From Chitinophagaceae bacterium UBA2791 (GTDB lineage Bacteria; Bacteroidota; Bacteroidia; Chitinophagales; Chitinophagaceae): 11,751 nt of DNA. This document shows, in pieces, positions 7,009 through 11,751 of this stretch. The stretch lies in NCBI GenBank assembly GCA_002352105.1, contig DEHV01000020.1, positions 23,068 through 34,818 of the forward strand. The letters run 5' to 3'. The first letter of the stretch is position 1, and every line of letters starts with the position of its first letter. The notes beneath the pieces were generated by a model, which was not told the origin of the DNA, searched no databases, and saw only the letters and a program-made list of their open reading frames with translations. The translations under genes were made by a program, and so were the position numbers.

Positions 7009-8199
7009 TTATTTGCCTTCTGCTACAAAAACCAACAGCTGGCTGAGCGATTCGTCCTCTCCCATCACCACATATTTTCCATCTTCCGACGCAGTCAAGG
7101 TAGCGATCCGAAAGCCCCTCCATTTGATCCCCTGTTCGATGCCAGGCGCAACCATATCAAATTCAGGATTGCCATAATCGACGAATCCTTTATTGTTATC
7201 ATAACTGAATAAATGCGTATAACCCGGGACCCCGCCGGATACGCCATATAGCTTGCCGTCCCTTGCAAAGGCCAACCCTTTAATATGCGGCATCATGGCA
7301 GGCTTTCCGAGGTTCTTCACCTTCTTAGTAATAGGGTTCAATTCAAAGACCTGGCCATCTCCCGCATTGCCCCCGTAGAGTTTTCCGTCTCTTGCCTTTG
7401 CCCAGGATTCCACCTGGCCCAGGGACTTGCGACCCCAGACCTCAGGAATGCTATCGGACAGTATCTGGAAGCTTTGCGTTTTGGGATCGAAACAAAAAAG
7501 CTTATTAATGGGGAAGCTCCCGAAGATCAGGCCCTGGTTACTTTCCACGAGCGCTTTGGATAAATAATTATCAGGACCAAGCACAAATTCATCCAGCGTA
7601 TGCAAATCTTTACGGGTGGGAACAATATCCCGGAAACTACGCGTTGTTTTCGTGGCGATATTATAACTGAAAAATATACCGGTAGGATAGCTGATGCCAT
7701 ATAACGTATTTTTCTTCGCGTCTATCGTCAGGGAAAAAACGCCTTCATTGGGAATAGGAACGCCCAGATCCCGGATCTCTATTTCGCCGCGCGCACTTAG
7801 TTTCACCGCAATAAGATGGCCCCCTCCTTTTGATAGGTCGCCAGGGATCGTTCCGGCATAAAAAGTATTATTATTTCCCTTGCTGAAACCGCTCCTGATC
7901 CTTGCCTGGCCGGGAACAACCTCCTCCATATCCTTAAAGTCCGTCAGCTCGCGTTTAACAAGCGAAGCCGTGAAAACAAAGGGAGCCAGGCCCTTATCCG
8001 CCGATGTGCCGCCGAGAATAAGATCTCCGGATACCGCCAAAGCGGTTATGGCATTCCTGTTTATAGGAAGCCTTTTCATAGGAGAAGCATTTTCCAAAGA
8101 AACCTCAATAGCAAAAGCCTCCTTAGGCGTCCAAAAATCATATTGCGCAGAAGATTGAAGGGCGCAGATGCTCAGCGCCGCTGCAAAGAATAGCTTCAT
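7009..8199 (-). CDS. Secreted beta-propeller-like protein of unknown function (second of a pair)
   Basis: A 396-residue exported protein with a signal peptide (KLFFAAALSICALQSSAQ, cleavage near residue 19). I cannot assign it to a characterised enzyme family. The body repeats a propeller-blade pattern roughly every 40-45 residues. Examples are SLTIDAKKNTLYGISYP (about 156-172), an ESWAKARDGKLYGGN blade closing with KKVKNLG (about 264-298), and KGLAFARDGKLYGVSGG closing with FVDYG (about 307-343). With N-terminal strands near 50-90 and a last blade near 365-395, six to seven blades are likely. Such folds bind ligands or act as lactonases, lyases or sugar-binding proteins, and no catalytic set is recognisable here. 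The start ATG overlaps the stop of the preceding gene (TAATG), indicating translational coupling. The shared motif (T/K)LY(G/A)ISYP suggests the two proteins are diverged duplicates. The neighbours (glycosidase, SusCD) suggest a role in glycan handling. Confidence 0.8.
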   Translation of the reverse strand: MKLFFAAALSICALQSSAQYDFWTPKEAFAIEVSLENASPMKRLPINRNAITALAVSGDLILGGTSADKGLAPFVFTASLVKRELTDFKDMEEVVPGQARIRSGFSKGNNNTFYAGTIPGDLSKGGGHLIAVKLSARGEIEIRDLGVPIPNEGVFSLTIDAKKNTLYGISYPTGIFFSYNIATKTTRSFRDIVPTRKDLHTLDEFVLGPDNYLSKALVESNQGLIFGSFPINKLFCFDPKTQSFQILSDSIPEVWGRKSLGQVESWAKARDGKLYGGNAGDGQVFELNPITKKVKNLGKPAMMPHIKGLAFARDGKLYGVSGGVPGYTHLFSYDNNKGFVDYGNPEFDMVAPGIEQGIKWRGFRIATLTASEDGKYVVMGEDESLSQLLVFVAEGK

Positions 8200-9491
8200 T
8201 ATTGAACGGTTTTATCTGGATTAAACTTAACCAGGAAGGGAACGGTTGGCCTGTCTCCCAACTCGCCCAGGTTGCCCCTGTTCCTTTCGCTTTTCGGAAC
8301 ATTCCGTTTACCGGCAAAATAAAGATTGCCTTCTTTATCTTTCGTGTCGCAACCTGTCGCTTCCACAAATACGGTCGAGGGATACTCAAACAGTATCTTA
8401 GGCTTTTTGAGCTTAGGATCAAACTCCACAAATACAGAACGGTCCTTTATCGCGTACATGCCATGCCCGCCAACCAGGTAATATAGCTTGCCGTTATTGC
8501 CTACGTTCAGGTTTGGAATATAGTACCGCCATTTTTCGTTGCCTTCTATATCCAATGCCCCGCCGAGGTCCTCCACTCTTCCTATTCCATGCTCCTGTGG
8601 ATAAAACGCGATCACCTTCGCGCCGTAAGTCATTAAATAGATCACGCCGCGGCCCTCGTCTTTTGCGAAAGCGGTGATCCCCGTAACAATATATCCTCCG
8701 GGCGTGCCTTCAAACGCGGGGAGACTTTTCTCAGCAAAGAGCAGTTTGCCCGAGCTCTTTTCATATTTCACCAGCCGCTGCCGCCAGTCCACATAATAAC
8801 AGTTCCCCCAGCGGTCGGTAAAAAGCATCCTGGGCACATGCGTGCTGCCCAGCCTGCCAAGATCTTTAAGATCGTTTGATTGCAGATCATACACCAGGAA
8901 ATGAACCTGTGGATAACTGATGGCATAGAGTTTCCCGGAAGCGGTGTCGATGTCTACATCCTTAAAACTCTCATACTGCAAGCCCATTCCGAGATTGGTC
9001 AGTTTATGCTCTGCCGGATCCCATTTCAGCATAAAGCCGCCGGCGTATCCCTTAGGGTTCTCCATAAAATATTCTTCGCGCGACTCCCCTCCGTCGGTGG
9101 CAAAAAACATTTCGCCATTCTTTCCTGCGACAAATTTGGTGTGGATCTTAGCCTGCCATTGAAAATCCCTCAGCCTGGCCATATCGCTGATAAACCCTTT
9201 CAATTGCATATTGTCTTTCGACGCATTATAAATATATAAGGCCACTTTGTCGCGATGATCGGTGATGCCCACGTATACGGTATTGTCATGAGGATTATAC
9301 CCGATACTGTTCCAGGCGGAGCTGCCTTCCGGAAAACCGTCATATTCAATAAACCGCATATTCTTTTCCGTTATATCCTGCGCCGCGACCTTACCGGCGT
9401 TATAAATTCCTGCGGCAAAAAACGCGGCAAAAAGAACTGCCGCTTTTCTTACAGACAGATAGCCGGGACTTTCTTTTCTATTCCGGCTCAT
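8199..9491 (-). CDS. Secreted beta-propeller-like protein of unknown function (first of a pair)
   Basis: A 430-residue exported protein. Several in-frame ATGs are available (9560, 9554, 9512, 9491). I prefer 9491 because AAGGG lies 7 nt upstream and the resulting signal peptide is compact (VRKAAVLFAAFFAAG core, cleavage near KVAAQ, residue 38). The 9512 start is the main alternative. The mature part shows blade-like repeats: AWNSIGYNPHDNTVYVGI (about 59-76), FVAGKNGEMFFATDGG (120-135), DIDTASGKLYAISYP (180-194), MLFTDRWGNCYYVD (222-235), and NVGNNGKLYYLVGG followed by a VFVEFDP strand (329-360). Several blades close with a TNLG or KDLG strand. The family resembles NHL, kelch or quinoprotein-type propellers in pattern only, and no cofactor or metal site can be named. 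It is the first gene after the 299-bp AT-rich region and overlaps the downstream paralogue by one base, so the pair is probably made in fixed ratio. Confidence 0.78.
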   Translation of the reverse strand: MSRNRKESPGYLSVRKAAVLFAAFFAAGIYNAGKVAAQDITEKNMRFIEYDGFPEGSSAWNSIGYNPHDNTVYVGITDHRDKVALYIYNASKDNMQLKGFISDMARLRDFQWQAKIHTKFVAGKNGEMFFATDGGESREEYFMENPKGYAGGFMLKWDPAEHKLTNLGMGLQYESFKDVDIDTASGKLYAISYPQVHFLVYDLQSNDLKDLGRLGSTHVPRMLFTDRWGNCYYVDWRQRLVKYEKSSGKLLFAEKSLPAFEGTPGGYIVTGITAFAKDEGRGVIYLMTYGAKVIAFYPQEHGIGRVEDLGGALDIEGNEKWRYYIPNLNVGNNGKLYYLVGGHGMYAIKDRSVFVEFDPKLKKPKILFEYPSTVFVEATGCDTKDKEGNLYFAGKRNVPKSERNRGNLGELGDRPTVPFLVKFNPDKTVQ

Positions 9492-9565
9492 TGTCGATCC
9501 CTTTATTTTCATTCCTTTAGTTTTTATCAGTACTTCATGCATAAATATTTTCATTGGCATCAGCG

Positions 9566-9578
9566 AATGCTTAGCATT
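9566..9578. repeat. 13-bp palindrome AATGCTTAGCATT upstream of the propeller operon
   Basis: Two 6-bp arms, AATGCT and AGCATT, are separated by a single T. The dyad lies about 75 bp upstream of the preferred propeller start at 9491, where an operator could sit. With a one-base centre it cannot form a proper hairpin loop, so DNA binding is the more natural reading. Chance in AT-rich DNA is possible. Confidence 0.3.
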
Positions 9579-9721
9579 TTAATGGTTGGATATAACTCAT
9601 TAACAGCAATAATAAACCGTATTTATTTCTTAAGCAAAAGTTCCAATAGATCAAACAATAACCTTAACCGTTGAATTTTAATATGATTTTCATAGTTCAG
9701 AAAAATATTCGCTTGTAAAAT

Positions 9722-9769
9722 ATATCAAAAGGAAACTTTCCCGGAAATGCATGCCGCTTTCCGGGAAAG
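9722..9769 (-). terminator. Rho-independent-like terminator of the susC/susD-like transcript
   Basis: A perfect 12-bp inverted repeat, CTTTCCCGGAAA (9736-9747) and TTTCCGGGAAAG (9758-9769), with a 10-nt loop, sits 21 bp after the susD-like stop codon. On the minus strand the stem is followed by T-rich sequence (TTTCCTTTTGATATATTTT). It should end or attenuate the SusCD message before the propeller genes. Confidence 0.78.
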
Positions 9770-9790
9770 CCATAAACCAGAATATGAAAT

Positions 9791-11356
9791 TTAGTTTTTA
9801 TCCCACCATAAAGGAGTCGTTATTGCATCCGGTCCTCCCAGAAGGCCGACTGCCGCATCCACTGCCGGACCATTGCTGATCTTCTCAGAAAGCAGGAAGG
9901 GTATCCTCCTGATCCATTGCGTTTCAGGATCCGTTAATTCGGGATTATCAGATTTCACAATCGGATACAGTTTATTATAATGTCCTCTTCTATAATCCGC
10001 CCAGGCTTCCATGCCATCGGGGAATAAAGCCAGCCATTTCTGGGTAGCGATCTGTTCCAGTTGCACATCGATATTACCGGCGTCAAATTTAACCGGTATA
10101 TCAGTAATTGCCGGGGAATTCATATAATCGCCGGGAGCTATAGGCGTAGTTGTTCCATTAATATAATCCTGAATTACTGCATTATCGGTAACCTCCCATT
10201 GCATCATCGAATTGGTTATGCCCTGCTCATACAGATCTTTAGCTGTTCCGCCCATATTCCATCCCAACAAGGCTCCTTCTGCGCGCAGGAAATAAGCTTC
10301 TGCTGCACACATCACATTTGCAGGCGTGGAAAGATGATTGGCAATACCTCCCGACGCAAGAGATGTCCAACGCGGACCCACATGCGAATTAGAATTAACC
10401 GTATTGACTTCCAGGGCTAGTTGCTCAGGGGTAAGCCCATTTCTCAACCCTTCATAAGTGCCTGTACTCTTTGCCGGAAGAAAATAAACCGGCATTCTGG
10501 GGTCATTGAACCCTTTTAATATCGATTCCATTGTGGCACTCATCCTAAACTCGTTCCAATCGGACATCTGGGAAAGGCGATTAATATCCAAAGTATTCTT
10601 AGGAATGTAGGCGTCATCATCAGGACTCTGCGTAAATACGCCTCCCGCATAAGCCGCTTCCGCTTCTGTTTTAGCCCTGCCAGGATCTACTTTGGATATT
10701 CTAACTGCCAAGCGCAACCGAAGCGTATTAGCAAACTTTATCCATTTGTCTACATTCCCGCCATAAACCAAGTCATAAGTATCATAAGGCTTTTCATCTC
10801 TTTTATCTTCCAACACCTGGACGGCAGCGGCAAGCCTCTTAAAAAAATCGTCATATATCTTATCTTGGGGGTCATAGGGAACGGAAAGCCCGCCTACGCC
10901 TATGCTAAAATAAGGTATCGGCCCCCAATAATCAGTGACCCGATGAAAAGCATAAACCCACCAAATATTAGCCAGCGCCGCTTCTGCGGAAGCTGCGTCT
11001 TTTTTATCAAGCAGCACCTGCAATTGAGGTAATACCACGGTATACATAGGATCGAAATTATTCTGCACCCAGTCCGATACCATTACGTAACGATCAGAAG
11101 GGAAATATGCCGCATTGCAGGCAAAGTATTGCGCATATTGATCGGCAAAAAGGTTTTGAGCCACCTGGTCGCCTACTGGAATAGCTGAAATAGCCCGAGA
11201 AAATAAGAATGGCAATTCTGCTTCTCCAACAGTAGGTATTGCGCTTTTATCTGTATTGATTTCCGCATAATCTTTAGTGCATGAATGCAGCATAGTGCTA
11301 ATCATCGCAATAATGCCGAAAATGCGCATGCCAAAAAACAATTTAGTCATTTTCAT
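9791..11356 (-). CDS. SusD/RagB-family outer-membrane glycan-binding lipoprotein (SusD-like_2 type)
   Basis: A 521-residue SusD-like protein, normal length for the family, which forms the surface lid over a SusC channel and captures the ligand. The signal peptide ends in a lipobox, MLHSC, with Cys26, followed by the usual Thr-Lys-Asp-Tyr start of the mature protein. SusD-like_2 landmarks are LANIWWVYAFHRVTDYWGPI (about 128-147), a GFNDPRMPVYF segment in the middle, and a YFLRAEGALLGWNMGG helix. Near the C-terminus come IATQKWLALFPDGMEAWADY followed by RRGHY, then an IRRIPF strand, a Glu-Asn-rich turn and a final PLWWDKN. ATG 11356 is used; ATG 11350 is equally possible. It lies 29 bp downstream of the susC-like gene in the same operon and is followed by a strong terminator. 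The ligand cannot be predicted from the sequence. Confidence 0.95.
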   Translation of the reverse strand: MKMTKLFFGMRIFGIIAMISTMLHSCTKDYAEINTDKSAIPTVGEAELPFLFSRAISAIPVGDQVAQNLFADQYAQYFACNAAYFPSDRYVMVSDWVQNNFDPMYTVVLPQLQVLLDKKDAASAEAALANIWWVYAFHRVTDYWGPIPYFSIGVGGLSVPYDPQDKIYDDFFKRLAAAVQVLEDKRDEKPYDTYDLVYGGNVDKWIKFANTLRLRLAVRISKVDPGRAKTEAEAAYAGGVFTQSPDDDAYIPKNTLDINRLSQMSDWNEFRMSATMESILKGFNDPRMPVYFLPAKSTGTYEGLRNGLTPEQLALEVNTVNSNSHVGPRWTSLASGGIANHLSTPANVMCAAEAYFLRAEGALLGWNMGGTAKDLYEQGITNSMMQWEVTDNAVIQDYINGTTTPIAPGDYMNSPAITDIPVKFDAGNIDVQLEQIATQKWLALFPDGMEAWADYRRGHYNKLYPIVKSDNPELTDPETQWIRRIPFLLSEKISNGPAVDAAVGLLGGPDAITTPLWWDKN

Positions 11357-11385
11357 AAATCTTTTATTTTGCTTTGAACGACATT

Positions 11386-11751
11386 TTAGAAAGTAAGTTG
11401 CAGGTTAAGTCCGACGCTGCGCGTGGAAGGGAAAGCGCCATACTCAACACCCATCAGACCATTGCCATTATAAATGCTCATATCCGGATCCATCCACATT
11501 TTTCTTTTACCGAGGCCGGGGATATCCATTTTGGATTTGCCGCGATAGAGCCAGAATAGATTGCGGGCAACAGCAGAAATCCTGGCAGACTTGATAAATC
11601 CCGGTTCAAAGGGAAAATTATATCCTACTGTCAATTCTCTCACCCTGAAATTGGTAGCGTCATAGGCATAAAAATCTCCTACGCCAAACCTTTTCCCTGA
11701 AGCGGTTTGCCAGAATTGCTGGGATGTAATCGATTGGGTTACCGGATTGCC
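11386..11751 (-). CDS. SusC/RagA-family TonB-dependent transporter, C-terminal end only
   Basis: This is the last 121 residues of a TonB-linked outer-membrane transporter whose gene continues beyond the right edge. The frame is open to base 11751, so the GTG at 11643 is an internal Val codon and not a start. The recognisable C-terminal SusC sequence is YDATNFRVRELTVGYNFP, a SARISAVARNLFWLYRG strand, an IPGLGKRKMWMDPDMS stretch, and the closing strand GVEYGAFPSTRSVGLNLQL ending in Thr-Phe. The terminal aromatic residue is the usual barrel-assembly signal. In the SusCD complex this protein forms the 22-strand channel that takes up oligosaccharides with TonB energy. The missing part should contain the signal peptide, carboxypeptidase-like domain, TonB box and plug. 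Confidence 0.95.
   Translation of the reverse strand, partial: GNPVTQSITSQQFWQTASGKRFGVGDFYAYDATNFRVRELTVGYNFPFEPGFIKSARISAVARNLFWLYRGKSKMDIPGLGKRKMWMDPDMSIYNGNGLMGVEYGAFPSTRSVGLNLQLTF

Larger units (their letters stand above)
9492..9790. promoter_or_regulatory. AT-rich intergenic region between susD-like gene and propeller operon
   Basis: This 299-bp stretch contains no convincing gene. Its right part holds the terminator of the susD-like gene. The remainder is markedly AT-rich and lies upstream of the propeller operon, so a minus-strand promoter is expected here. I found no clean TTTG / TAnnTTTG pair. A 13-bp palindrome lies within it. If translation of the propeller gene began at 9560 or 9512, the rightmost coding bases would shrink the region slightly. 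Confidence 0.5.

Noticed and set aside
6643..7212. 189-codon plus-strand open frame spanning the DUF4091 start, the gap and the propeller gene end
   Set aside because: It is antisense to two well-supported genes, its composition is not protein-like, and it has no domain.
11386..11643. Independent 85-codon gene starting at GTG 11643
   Set aside because: The frame continues open to the window edge with SusC sequence, so the GTG is an internal Val codon.
1..11751. CRISPR array, tRNA, insertion sequence or phage genes
   Set aside because: No regularly spaced direct repeats, tRNA-like cloverleaf, transposase or integrase motifs were seen when reading both strands.

Overview
The window reads as chromosomal DNA of a member of the Bacteroidota, probably near Chitinophagaceae or Sphingobacteriia. 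That placement is inferred from a SusC/SusD pair, lipoproteins with short Bacteroidota-style signals, starts mostly lacking Shine-Dalgarno sequences, and the protein families present. No rRNA, tRNA, CRISPR array, transposase or integrase is visible.

Layout. At the left edge is the 3' part of an L,D-transpeptidase gene (+). It is followed by a convergent secreted glycerophosphodiester phosphodiesterase (-). Both look like ordinary envelope genes. A 75-bp divergent region then leads into a rightward run of three exported proteins: a double-domain DUF1080 protein (1498-2856), a single-domain DUF1080 probable lipoprotein (2904-3638), and a Tat-exported Gfo/Idh/MocA oxidoreductase (3685-4974). This arm meets a leftward arm tail to tail, and the two stop codons overlap in the four bases TTAA at 4971-4974. 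Read in its own direction, the leftward arm holds the end of a SusC/RagA TonB-dependent transporter (cut by the right edge), a SusD-like_2 lipoprotein, a strong terminator, a roughly 300-bp AT-rich intergenic region, two translationally coupled beta-propeller-like secreted proteins (TAATG overlap), and a DUF4091/GH123-like glycosidase lipoprotein.

How the genes may work together (inference). SusC/SusD would bind and import a glycan or glycoside across the outer membrane. The DUF4091 protein is the candidate conventional glycosidase. The oxidoreductase and DUF1080 proteins form the set known from the 3-keto-glycoside route: oxidation of a sugar at C3 by a periplasmic Gfo/Idh/MocA enzyme, then cleavage of the weakened glycosidic bond by a DUF1080 3-keto-glycoside hydrolase or lyase. 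The two propeller proteins have no function I can assign and are the least explained part. No sensor/regulator gene (HTCS, SusR, ECF sigma/anti-sigma) lies in the window. The substrate cannot be read from the sequence.
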